NCBI RefSeq assembly: GCF_900128985.1
Contig: NZ_FQUC01000003.1
Span: forward strand, 248,001-312,000
DNA length: 64,000 nucleotides
Reading direction: 5' to 3'
Source: Indolivaga macrotermitis
Lineage (GTDB): Bacteria; Bacteroidota; Bacteroidia; Bacteroidales; Dysgonomonadaceae
The first letter of the stretch is position 1. Each line of letters begins with the position of its first letter. Below, piece by piece: positions 1 through 9,632 of the stretch. The notes under the pieces are model-generated. The model worked only from the letters and a program-made list of their open reading frames with translations. It did no database searches and was not told where the DNA came from. The position numbers and the translations under genes are program-made.

Positions 1-61
1 AGTATTGTTTTGATTATAAAATGGGTATTGCTAGTATCTATATTTCTATAATAAATATCTA

Positions 62-93
62 TTTGATTTATTAAAAGCTAATTTGTAGTTTTG
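62..93 (+). promoter_or_regulatory. Promoter of the peroxiredoxin gene
   Basis: A Bacteroidetes-type promoter: TTTG at 62-65, a 20-base spacer, then TAGTTTTG at 86-93, which matches TAnnTTTG exactly. It predicts a transcript start near 100 and a leader of about 40 bases before the ATG at 139. Confidence 0.7.
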
Positions 94-138
94 TATCAGA
101 TAACGAAACAAATATTAAATTAAAAAAATTACAAAATT

Positions 139-774
139 ATGGCAGTATTAGTAGGCAAAAAAGCACCGGTGTTTTCAACAGGTGCAGTGATAAATGGTAA
201 TGAAATCGTAGAAAACTTTTCTTTGGAACAGTACATCGGGAAGAAATATGTAGTATTTTTCTTCTATCCTGCAGACTTTACATTTGTATGTCCTACAGAG
301 TTGATCGCATTCCAGGAGCAAATCGCAGAATTCGAATCTCGTGATGTTGTTGTTGTAGGTGCATCTGTTGACTCGGCATTCTCTCACTGGAAATGGCTTC
401 AAACTCCACAAAATGAAGGTGGTATCCAAGGCGTTAAATATCCTATCATTGCAGATCAAACATTATTGATTTCTAAAAATTATGATGTATTGGCTGGCGA
501 TTTTGACTATAACGAAGAAGGTGAAGATATATTTGTTGGAGCACCTCAGGCTTACCGTGGTCTTTTCTTGATCGACAAACAAGGAATTGTACGTCACCAA
601 GTTGTAAACGATATGCCATTAGGCCGTAGTGTAGAAGAAGCTATCCGTGTAATCGATGCGCTTCAATTTACAGAAGAGTATGGAGAAGTATGTCCGGCTA
701 ACTGGAAAAAAGGCAAAGGCGGTTTGAAGGCTACACAAGAAGGTATCTCTGATTATCTATCTCATTCACACTAA
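139..774 (+). CDS. ahpC: Alkyl hydroperoxide reductase C / 2-Cys peroxiredoxin
   Basis: This cytoplasmic peroxidase reduces hydrogen peroxide and organic hydroperoxides. The peroxidatic Cys51 lies in FTFVCPTE and the resolving Cys185 in VCPANWKKG, so it is a typical 2-Cys enzyme of the AhpC/Prx1 class. Thr48 and the PxxxT/C pattern around the active site are intact. The length of 211 residues is slightly longer than the enterobacterial AhpC (187), as in Prx1-type members. No ahpF follows; the next gene is convergent, so the electron donor must be encoded elsewhere or be thioredoxin. The start at 139 is the first ATG after a clear promoter and an AT-rich leader, as is normal in this phylum. 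Confidence 0.96.
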   Translation: MAVLVGKKAPVFSTGAVINGNEIVENFSLEQYIGKKYVVFFFYPADFTFVCPTELIAFQEQIAEFESRDVVVVGASVDSAFSHWKWLQTPQNEGGIQGVKYPIIADQTLLISKNYDVLAGDFDYNEEGEDIFVGAPQAYRGLFLIDKQGIVRHQVVNDMPLGRSVEEAIRVIDALQFTEEYGEVCPANWKKGKGGLKATQEGISDYLSHSH

Positions 775-818
775 ATAAAGGAAAGATAATCTCTTTTTGA
801 TATAATGATTAATGTAAA

Positions 819-851
819 AAGAGTAGTTCATTTGGAACTACTCTTTTTTTT
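819..851. terminator. Bidirectional terminator between ahpC and gapA
   Basis: An 11-bp perfect stem (819-829 with 835-845) with a 5-base loop is followed by a run of T on the plus strand and preceded by a run of A, which is a T run for the minus strand. It sits between two convergent genes and can serve both. Confidence 0.85.
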
Positions 852-868
852 GGCTAATATTTATCTAT

Positions 869-1885
<1,017 letters not shown>

Positions 1886-1926
1886 CTAAATTTTAATTAT
1901 TAATACCTTGTTTAACTTCTGTATTA

Positions 1927-1934
1927 CAAATGTA
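1927..1934 (-). promoter_or_regulatory. Probable -7 element for gapA
   Basis: The plus strand CAAATGTA reads TACATTTG on the minus strand, matching TAnnTTTG, about 50 bases upstream of the gapA start. No good -33 TTTG at the usual spacing was found. Confidence 0.45.
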
Positions 1935-2039
1935 CTTATTATATCTCTTGTCTGTTATGACAAAAAATATGAAAATTCTGCCATATGATGTTTACTTCCG
2001 GCTGGAATTATTAATTTTGAGTTAACTAATATAATTGGT

Positions 2040-3038
2040 ATGGATAAGACTCAAGATATAAGACATATTGTGATCGTAACTCCACCTTATTCGACCTTAT
2101 TGAATACGGCCGGGCCATTAGAAATTTTCAGTAAAGCCATTGATAAGTCGGATTTGATACTTGACAAGGTCGATTTCAGATACGAAACGCATGTTGTATC
2201 AGTTGAAAAATCGACTCATATAATTACATCATCGGGGCTGCCGATTATAGCGGAAGGGTCTTATTCGAATATTTCGTATCCTATAGATACGCTTTTAATA
2301 TCGGGTTTGCCAAACGATCCTGCTTATAAATTCGATCCGGCTTTCATCAAATGGTTGAAAGATCAGTACCAAAAGGTAAGGAGGATGTGTTCGGTATGTT
2401 CGGGTGCTTTTCTATTGGCGGAAGCAGGTATATTGGATGAAAAAAAAGCCACAGCACATTGGTCCAGATGTGATAAATTGCAACAGGATTATCCTCAGGT
2501 CGATGTAGAAATATCACGTATCTTTGTCAAAGACGGAAAAGTTTATACTTCAGCGGGAATTACCTCAGGCATGGATCTGGCGATTGCTTTAATCGAAGAA
2601 GATTTCGGTCAGTCGTTTGCATTATATATTGCCCGGTGGATGGTATTGTCATTGAGACGGCAGGGTAATCAGGTTCAATATTGTACATTTCTGGATTGTC
2701 AGAGTATTGAAAACCCCGTGATGCGGAAAATCTGCCAGTGGATAATAATGCACCTCAACGAAGATCTTACGGTAGATACTATAGCCGAAAATGTAGCTAT
2801 GAGTCCCCGTAATTTCGCCAGAGTGTTCGCGCGCGAATTCCGCATAACACCAGCCAAATACATCAACCGGCTCAGAGTGAATTATGCCTGCCAGTATTTG
2901 ATAGATACAGAAATGTCTTTGGATGAAATAGCGACGGAATGCGGACTGAAAAATGCGGAGAACTTACGCCGCCTCTTTCTTAGCATATTGGAAGTGACTC
3001 CCAGCCAATACCGTAAAAGTTTTCAAACCTCATTATAA
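2040..3038 (+). CDS. GlxA-family transcriptional regulator (DJ-1/PfpI-like domain plus AraC DNA-binding domain)
   Basis: The protein has two domains. Residues about 10-190 form a DJ-1/PfpI-like sensor, with the nucleophile-elbow region CSVCSGAFLLAEAG and an ATAHW stretch typical of GlxA regulators. Residues about 230-330 carry the two helix-turn-helix units of the AraC family (LTVDTIAENVAMSPRNFARVF and LDEIATECGLKNAENLRRLF). It probably binds DNA in response to a small ligand that cannot be named from sequence. It is divergent from gapA and about 115 bases upstream of nadE; control of either is possible but not shown. The 332-residue length is normal for the family. Confidence 0.9.
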   Translation: MDKTQDIRHIVIVTPPYSTLLNTAGPLEIFSKAIDKSDLILDKVDFRYETHVVSVEKSTHIITSSGLPIIAEGSYSNISYPIDTLLISGLPNDPAYKFDPAFIKWLKDQYQKVRRMCSVCSGAFLLAEAGILDEKKATAHWSRCDKLQQDYPQVDVEISRIFVKDGKVYTSAGITSGMDLAIALIEEDFGQSFALYIARWMVLSLRRQGNQVQYCTFLDCQSIENPVMRKICQWIIMHLNEDLTVDTIAENVAMSPRNFARVFAREFRITPAKYINRLRVNYACQYLIDTEMSLDEIATECGLKNAENLRRLFLSILEVTPSQYRKSFQTSL

Positions 3039-3047
3039 TATTGAAGA

Positions 3048-3083
3048 AAGAAAGTATCTGTTCGTGGTACTTTCTTTTTTTTT
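3048..3083 (+). terminator. Terminator after the GlxA-type regulator
   Basis: AAAGAAAGTA at 3048-3057 pairs perfectly with TACTTTCTTT at 3068-3077, and the T run continues to about 3083. It separates the regulator from nadE. Confidence 0.75.
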
Positions 3084-3153
3084 ATCTTTACAAGTTATAC
3101 AAAGAATAAGAAAAAACTGACAGGTTTAGATACCTCTAAATATATCGAATGTT

Positions 3154-5097
3154 ATGGGTAATTACGGGTTCATAAAGGTAGCGGCCGCCACGCCTAAATT
3201 GAAGGTTGCAGATTGTGTATTCAATACTACTGAGATATTGAAAGTAATAGCGGATGCCGAAAAGTCGGGTGTTAAAGCTATTGTATTTCCCGAAGCCAGT
3301 ATAACCGGATATACAGCGAATGATCTTTTCCATCAGCGCCTGCTCATTGAAGGCGCAGTTAATTCGATTGACGGGATAAAAAGGGCTTTGGCCGAGTCTG
3401 ATATTATGGCAATAGTAGGTACCCCATTGGAAATAACTAACCGGTTGTATAATGTAGCTGTAGTTATACATAGAGGTCAGATACTGGGAGTGGTTCCTAA
3501 AACATTCTTACCGAATTACAACGAATTCTACGATAAACGGTGGTTTTCGTCAGCCAGAGAACTAAGTCAGCCAGAAACAGAATTATGCGGACAGACTGTA
3601 CCTGTAGGGACAGATTTGATTTTCGAGACAAAAGATTTTCGCTTTGCTATCGAAATATGCGAGGATTTATGGACTCCGGTTCCGCCTTCCGCTATTCATT
3701 CGCTTTATGGGGCGGAGGTAATATTTAATTTGTCGGCAAGTAATGAAACAATCGGAAAGAATGAATACCGCCGTTCGTTAGTTAACCAACAGTCGGCACG
3801 CTGTATTGCCGGATATGTATATGCTGCCGCAGGGAATGGAGAATCTACGACCGATTTGGTATTTTCGGGCAGTAGTATGATTGCCGAGAATGGAAATATA
3901 TTGGCAAGCAGCGAACGGTTCAGTTTCGACTCTCAATTTTGTGTGGCTGATATCGATATTGACCGCTTGCGCAATGACCGTTTGAAAAACAAATCCTTTA
4001 CTCCATCTGAATATAACCATTTTAGCAGTATAAAATACCGTACTATAACGATTGATACAATCGGTGATGATAAGAAGGCTGATTATAAACTAGATCGTTA
4101 TGTAAATCCTATGCCTTTTGTACCTTCCAAAGAAAATATGGATGCCCGTTGTTCAGAGATATTTGCCATACAGGTAGGAGGACTGGCTAAACGCCTTTTG
4201 CATATTAATGCACAGACGGCAGTAGTAGGTGTTTCCGGAGGACTGGATTCTACTTTGGCTCTGTTGGTTATGGTAAAGGCTTTTGATAAACTGAATATTC
4301 CCCGTGCCAATATTTATGGGATCACTATGCCTGGCTTCGGGACTACTGACCGTACGTATAATAATGCATTGAAGCTGATGCAGTCTTTGGGGGTGACAAT
4401 ACGTGAAATACCTATACAAGATGCCGTAATGCAGCACTTTAAGGATATTGGCCACGATAAGGATGTACATGATATAACTTACGAAAACTCTCAGGCCCGC
4501 GAACGTACACAGATACTTATGGATTATGCCAATAAGGTAAACGGGCTGGTGATAGGTACAGGCGATTTGTCGGAACTGGCATTAGGCTGGTGTACATATA
4601 ATGGAGACCATATGTCTATGTATGCCGTGAATACCAGCATTCCTAAAACACTGGTTAAAACCTTGGTAGGATGGATCGCCGGCAGTCAGTTAGATAAATC
4701 TTCGCAAGAGATACTTATAGATATATTGGATACACCGGTCAGCCCCGAGTTGCTTCCTGCCGGAGAAAACGGAGAAATATTACAGGTAACGGAAGAAACC
4801 GTAGGACCCTATATTTTGCATGATTTCTTCCTGTACAATATGCTGCGCTTTGGGTATGAGCCGCGTAAAATATATTTTCTGGCGAAGATCGCTTTCGAAG
4901 GGAAATATGATGATGCCATAATTTTGAAATGGCTGAGAACTTTCTATTGGAGATTCTTTTCTCAACAATTCAAGCGTAATTGCATTCCCGACGGGCCTAA
5001 AGTCGGATCTATAAATCTTTCACCTCGTGGAGATTGGCGTATGGTTAGCGATGCATCTGTAGCTTTATGGATGCAACAACTGGACGCCATGCAATAG
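3154..5097 (+). CDS. nadE: Glutamine-dependent NAD+ synthetase
   Basis: It catalyses the last step of NAD synthesis, amidation of deamido-NAD using glutamine and ATP. Residues 1-290 form a nitrilase-type glutaminase with the triad Glu47 (FPEASITGY), Lys116 (VVPKTFLPNYNEF) and Cys169 (EICEDLW). Residues about 340-640 form the synthetase, with the PP-loop motif VSGGLDSTLALLV and the later GTGDLSELALGWCTYNGDHMSMY block. The 647-residue two-domain form indicates use of glutamine rather than free ammonia. It stands alone, with no other NAD genes adjacent. Confidence 0.96.
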   Translation: MGNYGFIKVAAATPKLKVADCVFNTTEILKVIADAEKSGVKAIVFPEASITGYTANDLFHQRLLIEGAVNSIDGIKRALAESDIMAIVGTPLEITNRLYNVAVVIHRGQILGVVPKTFLPNYNEFYDKRWFSSARELSQPETELCGQTVPVGTDLIFETKDFRFAIEICEDLWTPVPPSAIHSLYGAEVIFNLSASNETIGKNEYRRSLVNQQSARCIAGYVYAAAGNGESTTDLVFSGSSMIAENGNILASSERFSFDSQFCVADIDIDRLRNDRLKNKSFTPSEYNHFSSIKYRTITIDTIGDDKKADYKLDRYVNPMPFVPSKENMDARCSEIFAIQVGGLAKRLLHINAQTAVVGVSGGLDSTLALLVMVKAFDKLNIPRANIYGITMPGFGTTDRTYNNALKLMQSLGVTIREIPIQDAVMQHFKDIGHDKDVHDITYENSQARERTQILMDYANKVNGLVIGTGDLSELALGWCTYNGDHMSMYAVNTSIPKTLVKTLVGWIAGSQLDKSSQEILIDILDTPVSPELLPAGENGEILQVTEETVGPYILHDFFLYNMLRFGYEPRKIYFLAKIAFEGKYDDAIILKWLRTFYWRFFSQQFKRNCIPDGPKVGSINLSPRGDWRMVSDASVALWMQQLDAMQ

Positions 5098-5150
5098 TTG
5101 TTTGTGCAATAAATGATTGAAAATAAATGTATTAAATAAATGTAGTTTCT

Positions 5151-5180
5151 TTTGAAACTAAAATAATATTAATACATTTG
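5151..5180 (+). promoter_or_regulatory. Promoter of the FadL-like porin, overlapped by an inverted repeat
   Basis: TTTG at 5151-5154 and TACATTTG at 5173-5180 are separated by 18 bases. A perfect 7-bp inverted repeat (TAGTTTC at 5143-5149, GAAACTA at 5154-5160) straddles the -33 element and could be an operator. Confidence 0.55.
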
Positions 5181-5209
5181 CTGCCCAAATTCAATTATTT
5201 CTAGAATTC

Positions 5210-6607
5210 ATGAATAAGACTAAACTTGTAGCAATTGCTATATCATGTAATGTATCAGCGGCAGTATTTGCCGGAGGCCTGTTAACTAATACTAACCAGA
5301 GTGCACACTTCGCAAGGAACTTGGCAAGAGATGCTTCGACCGAAATAGATGCGGTTTATACCAATCCTGCAGGGTTGATTAAATTGAGCGACGGTTTCCA
5401 TTTTTCATTTACTAACCAAAGCGCGTTTCAGACCAGAACAATAACATCTACTTCTCCTATATTCTTGATGAATGGAGGTAAAGATACCCGCGAATTTGAG
5501 GGAAAGGCTTCTGTGCCTATTATTCCAAGTTTTCAGGGAGCCTATAAAAAAGGTAACTGGGTACTTTCGGGATCGATAGCTGTTTCGGGAGGTGGAGGAA
5601 AAGCCACATTCGATAACGGACTACCTTCATTCGAAGTATTAGCCGGAAGTGCGACACAGATAATACAGAACGCAGGATATAAAGCCAATCAGTATACAGT
5701 AGATCAGTACATGAAAGGATCTAACATGATAATTGGAGGTCAGTTGGGTGGAACATACAAGATCAATGAAATGTTTTCTGCTTATGCCGGATTCAGATTG
5801 AATGTTGTCTATAATAGCTATGAAGGCTATCTGAGAGGATTGAAAATGAACGTTACTCCGGTGGCTTCTGAAGAATATTCAACTCAGATGGTATACGGAC
5901 AGCAAATATTGGATGCAATATTAGCCAGTCCTGCTTTGACTCCTGAGCAAAAAGCTCAAATTGGAATTATGTCAAAAGCTTCATCTGATGAAGGAGCTAT
6001 GCTCAAAAGTTCTCAAAGAGGATGGGGAGTTGCTCCTATTCTGGGTTTCAACTTTAATTACGATAAATGGAATGTCGGTGTAAAATATGAGTTTAAAACT
6101 GCTCTTGATGTAGAAAATAATACTAAACGTGATGATACGGGGATGTTTTCGGATGGAGTGAATACAGCTCACGATATACCATCGTTATTGACAGTCGGTG
6201 TGTCTTATAAAATTTTACCAAGTTTGACAGCCAGTGCCGGATACCACCATTACTTCGATTCGAAAGCAAAGATGGATGGAGGAAAACAAAAAGATGCAGG
6301 TTCTACGAACGAATATTTACTGGGATTAGAATATCAGATCGACAGGATGTTTCTGGTAAGTGCCGGAGGACAGATTACAAAATATGGAGTAGGGGATACT
6401 TATCAGAGAGATTTAAGTTTTGCCTGCGACTCTTATTCGATCGGTTTTGGTGGAGCAGTGAATATATCACCTACAGTAAAATTGAATATAGGTTATTTCT
6501 GGACAACCTATTCTGACTATACAAAAGAACCCGGTGGCGGAACAACGAAAGATGTATTCTCGAGAACAAATAAGGTATTTGCTGCTGGTGTAGACTTTTC
6601 TTTTTAA
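5210..6607 (+). CDS. OmpP1/FadL-family outer membrane transport protein
   Basis: This is a predicted outer-membrane beta-barrel for hydrophobic compounds. It has a signal peptide (MNKTKLVAIAISCNVSAAVFA), then the family hallmark in which the mature N-terminus carries NxxxSAHFARNLARDASTEIDAVYTNPAGL, equivalent to the plug/hatch with the NPA motif. Alternating hydrophobic strands fill the rest, ending in FSF, the usual outer-membrane C-terminal aromatic. The length of 465 is within the family range. It is monocistronic between its own promoter and a strong terminator. Substrate identity (fatty acids or aromatics) cannot be told from the sequence. Confidence 0.88.
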   Translation: MNKTKLVAIAISCNVSAAVFAGGLLTNTNQSAHFARNLARDASTEIDAVYTNPAGLIKLSDGFHFSFTNQSAFQTRTITSTSPIFLMNGGKDTREFEGKASVPIIPSFQGAYKKGNWVLSGSIAVSGGGGKATFDNGLPSFEVLAGSATQIIQNAGYKANQYTVDQYMKGSNMIIGGQLGGTYKINEMFSAYAGFRLNVVYNSYEGYLRGLKMNVTPVASEEYSTQMVYGQQILDAILASPALTPEQKAQIGIMSKASSDEGAMLKSSQRGWGVAPILGFNFNYDKWNVGVKYEFKTALDVENNTKRDDTGMFSDGVNTAHDIPSLLTVGVSYKILPSLTASAGYHHYFDSKAKMDGGKQKDAGSTNEYLLGLEYQIDRMFLVSAGGQITKYGVGDTYQRDLSFACDSYSIGFGGAVNISPTVKLNIGYFWTTYSDYTKEPGGGTTKDVFSRTNKVFAAGVDFSF

Positions 6608-6637
6608 CCTGACTTATTATATGTTCATCTTAAAAAA

Positions 6638-6659
6638 ACTGCCACCGGCAGTTTTTTTT
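6638..6659 (+). terminator. Terminator of the FadL-like gene
   Basis: ACTGCC at 6638-6643 pairs with GGCAGT at 6647-6652 around a 3-base loop. It is preceded by A7 and followed by T8, so it may be longer and work in both directions. Confidence 0.85.
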
Positions 6660-6692
6660 ATTACCACCCTATTAAAATGTAAAGAAAGTAAT

Positions 6693-6700
6693 TAGCTTTG
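6693..6700 (+). promoter_or_regulatory. Probable -7 element of the SGNH/MBOAT cassette
   Basis: TAGCTTTG matches TAnnTTTG about 70 bases before the start at 6772. No convincing -33 box lies upstream. Confidence 0.4.
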
Positions 6701-6771
6701 CACCGAATTTGAACAATCGATGCTGAAGATAATATGCGATTCGAAAGCATTGTGCTGATATTCTTTATTTT

Positions 6772-8139
6772 ATGAGTAAAAAGACAAAAAACTATTTTGT
6801 AAAATCATTTTTAGCTATAGTGATAGCAATAGGAGTTTTCTTTGGTTTGAAGCAGGTGATGCCTAAGAATATATTTTCGGACACTAAATCGGGTAGCGAC
6901 GGCATTGTTGTAGACAGTTTAGCTTTGGCAGCAATGAACGATAGCACTGGCGCTCAGGAGGAGAATTTACCTGACTCGCTTATGGAAGATTCATTACAGA
7001 ACAGGATAAAATTACATGTATCTGATAATAGTGAAGGCTTAGGATATCTATCCTCCTTCTACGAAAAGTTATATAAACTCGAAAGTACAGGTAAGGGTAA
7101 AGTCCGTATTGCTTATTTTGGAGACTCGATGACCGACGGCGACTTTATAGTTCAGGATATACGGAATTCGTACCAGAGTGCATACGGAGGTAAAGGTGTG
7201 GGGTTCGTAGGAATCACTTCCCTGTCAGCGTCAGCCCGTGGCACAGTTAGCCACCAATATTCGAAAGATTGGCTAACACAATCGTGCCTGACGGTGAAAA
7301 ATCCGAAAAGATCTTTCGGGATAGATGGACAGGTATTCTTTGCTGCACGGGGTGGTTCATCGTGGGTAAAATTTACAGCCGGTAATCAGGAGAATATATC
7401 GATGTTGTATAATCCCACATTGTTTTACGGGAGTTCGGGTAACGATAAGGCATCAATAACAGTATCGTCGGGTAAGAAGGATTCAGCTTCGGTATATATG
7501 CTGCCTGCCGGCGAATTATTGAATACCGTATCGTTGGGTAATACCGCCAAGTCTTTGAAAATATCAGTGCAAAATGGCGATTCGATACCTTTTTACGGAG
7601 TTAATTTTGATGATGGGGTTGGAGTTCATGTCGATAATTTTTCAATACGTGGAAACTCGGGGTTACCTTTGTCACTGTATAATAAAAATCTGATGAACGC
7701 ATTGGATAATGTATTACAATACGATCTGATCGTATTACAGTATGGTACAAATGTACTCGGTTATAATACTCTTGATTATACTTGGTACGAAAATAAGATG
7801 ATAGCTGTAGTCAACCACTTGAGGGAATGTTTTCCGAAAGCCGATATACTGATCGTTTCGGTTGGTGACCGGGCTAAAAAGGTAGAAACGGAAATGCAGA
7901 CAGATAAAGCTGTGGCTCCACTGATAAAAGCTCAGCGTAAATATGCAGCCGAAGCATATGCCGGATTCATCAATCTACAGGCGCTGATGGGTGGTGATGG
8001 TGCTATCGTAAACTGGGTGAATGACGGGTTTGCAAACAAGGATTATACCCATGTGAATGCAAAAGGAGCCCGTAAACTAAGTTCTCTGATCTATGACGAA
8101 TTAGACAAGGGCTATACAGAATATAAGAAAACAAAATAG
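6772..8139 (+). CDS. Membrane-anchored SGNH/GDSL hydrolase-like protein, O-acetylation cassette
   Basis: An N-terminal membrane segment (about residues 10-28) anchors a periplasmic SGNH-type domain. Block I is YFGDSMTDGD with Ser119; LQYGTNVLG at 322-330 supplies the block III Asn; and KDYTHVNAKG with Asp424 and His427 supplies the rest of the triad. Roughly 180 residues rich in beta strands sit between blocks I and III, which suggests an inserted carbohydrate-binding-like domain. The next gene encodes another SGNH protein and the third an MBOAT transferase, with short gaps, so the three likely form one operon. By analogy with PatA/PatB and alginate O-acetylation it may move or remove O-acetyl groups on peptidoglycan or an exopolysaccharide. 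The substrate is inferred, not shown. Confidence 0.8.
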   Translation: MSKKTKNYFVKSFLAIVIAIGVFFGLKQVMPKNIFSDTKSGSDGIVVDSLALAAMNDSTGAQEENLPDSLMEDSLQNRIKLHVSDNSEGLGYLSSFYEKLYKLESTGKGKVRIAYFGDSMTDGDFIVQDIRNSYQSAYGGKGVGFVGITSLSASARGTVSHQYSKDWLTQSCLTVKNPKRSFGIDGQVFFAARGGSSWVKFTAGNQENISMLYNPTLFYGSSGNDKASITVSSGKKDSASVYMLPAGELLNTVSLGNTAKSLKISVQNGDSIPFYGVNFDDGVGVHVDNFSIRGNSGLPLSLYNKNLMNALDNVLQYDLIVLQYGTNVLGYNTLDYTWYENKMIAVVNHLRECFPKADILIVSVGDRAKKVETEMQTDKAVAPLIKAQRKYAAEAYAGFINLQALMGGDGAIVNWVNDGFANKDYTHVNAKGARKLSSLIYDELDKGYTEYKKTK

Positions 8140-8165
8140 TATCCGGATACCGGACTTATGTATAG

Positions 8166-9629
8166 ATGATTTATAGAAATACAATAGTATTATTATTAAT
8201 AATATGGTCGCTTTTAGACTGCCGTTTGGTTTCGGCAAGTAACGATAAAGGAGACGATGGATATTTCTATAATTTGTCTCAACTGGAAACGGTATTTGAA
8301 AAGCTTCTCCAATTGGAGCAAAATAAGTCGGGGAAACTTAATATCGTACATATCGGCGATTCTCATATTCAGGCTGATATGTTAACAGATGCCATTAGAC
8401 AGATACTACAATCAAGGTTTGGAAACGGAGGATATGGTTTTACATTTCCGTATTCATTAGCCAAGACCAATGGAGCCGGTTATGTTAAGTACAAATCGGA
8501 TGCTGTATGGAATAGCCGCAGGAATATTTATCCGGTTACCGATGTATCGATAGGTTTGAGCGGTATCGGGCTCTATACAAATAATCCGAATCTACGCATA
8601 AGGGTGGAAGCTGATCCCCTTTATGCTTTTAACAGCGTCAAAGTTTTATCTACTACTACCGAGCCGGGATTTGAAGTTTCATTTTCGGAAGAAAAATTTA
8701 TACCAAAGGAAAACAATAGCAGGGAAGAGGTTGTTCTCTCCACGAAAGTCGAGAGAGATAACCCAATGGTAAAAGCCCACATTGTTCAACGAGGAGAGAC
8801 TTTATACCGGATTGCGCTCAATAATAATACTTCGGTAGACAGGCTAAAAGAACTGAACGGGTTACAGTCGAATGTAATAAAAACAGGTATGACTATTATT
8901 CTTCCTGATGACAATAAAGCAGAGGCTGTTTTGGAAGAGCCGCATCCTGAGGAAATAAAAGTGATAGAACCGCCTGCTCCAAAGAAACAAAAAGAAGCAG
9001 GTGTGTTATCCGGAATGTATTTTACTGAAACAAAAGATACCATTCTGACGAATATTGCTTTTATAGATTCAAAAGATAAACGGCCTGAATATAATCTTAG
9101 TGGTATAGTTCTGGAGAACGATAAACCGGGTGTTGTTTATCATAGTATTGGTGTAAATGGGGCGAAAGTATCCGACTATAACAAGTATCCTTTGTTTTTC
9201 AAACAACTGCCGGTTTTGAATCCTGATCTCGTTATCATATCTTTGGGAACTAATGAATCTTTTGGGAAGTGGTCTGCACCGTATTACATGGATCAGTTAC
9301 ACCAATTGGTTCAGAATATAAAAAATACAAATCCTAATGCGGTGATTTTGGTCACTACACCACCGCCTTCGTTATTCAGAAGAAAAAATCCGAATGAGTT
9401 TATTGAAGGGTACAGAGAGGCGATGGTACAATCGAAAGAATATGTCGTTTGGGATTTATTATCGAGACTGGGAGGAATTAATGCTCCCAAAGGAAAAACC
9501 TTGTCGGATATGATGGCCAGAGACAAGGTACATTATACCAAAGACGGGTACGAAGAACAGGGACGGTTATTTGCCACTGATTTCCTGACAGCTTACGATC
9601 GTTATGTAAAAAACAGAAGAGTCCATTAA
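8166..9629 (+). CDS. SGNH hydrolase-like protein with an internal LysM domain
   Basis: After a signal peptide (about 1-24) the SGNH fold begins with HIGDSHIQADM (Ser66). The block II Gly/Asn lie at SIGVNGAKV (329-331), LGTNESF gives Asn363, and RDKVHYTKDGY gives Asp453 and His456, so the catalytic set is complete. A LysM domain (about 203-247, VQRGETLYRIALNNN to MTIILPDD) and a charged Pro/Glu-rich linker lie inside the fold between block I and block II, rather than at an end. LysM binds N-acetylglucosamine glycans, so peptidoglycan is the likely target. It starts 26 bases after the previous gene and ends 3 bases before the MBOAT gene, giving tight coupling. Confidence 0.85.
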   Translation: MIYRNTIVLLLIIWSLLDCRLVSASNDKGDDGYFYNLSQLETVFEKLLQLEQNKSGKLNIVHIGDSHIQADMLTDAIRQILQSRFGNGGYGFTFPYSLAKTNGAGYVKYKSDAVWNSRRNIYPVTDVSIGLSGIGLYTNNPNLRIRVEADPLYAFNSVKVLSTTTEPGFEVSFSEEKFIPKENNSREEVVLSTKVERDNPMVKAHIVQRGETLYRIALNNNTSVDRLKELNGLQSNVIKTGMTIILPDDNKAEAVLEEPHPEEIKVIEPPAPKKQKEAGVLSGMYFTETKDTILTNIAFIDSKDKRPEYNLSGIVLENDKPGVVYHSIGVNGAKVSDYNKYPLFFKQLPVLNPDLVIISLGTNESFGKWSAPYYMDQLHQLVQNIKNTNPNAVILVTTPPPSLFRRKNPNEFIEGYREAMVQSKEYVVWDLLSRLGGINAPKGKTLSDMMARDKVHYTKDGYEEQGRLFATDFLTAYDRYVKNRRVH

Positions 9630-9632
9630 AAA

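Noticed and set aside
6693-6700. Considered a riboswitch or leader before the SGNH cassette
   Set aside because: Only a -7 match was found; no conserved RNA element is visible in the 70-base leader.
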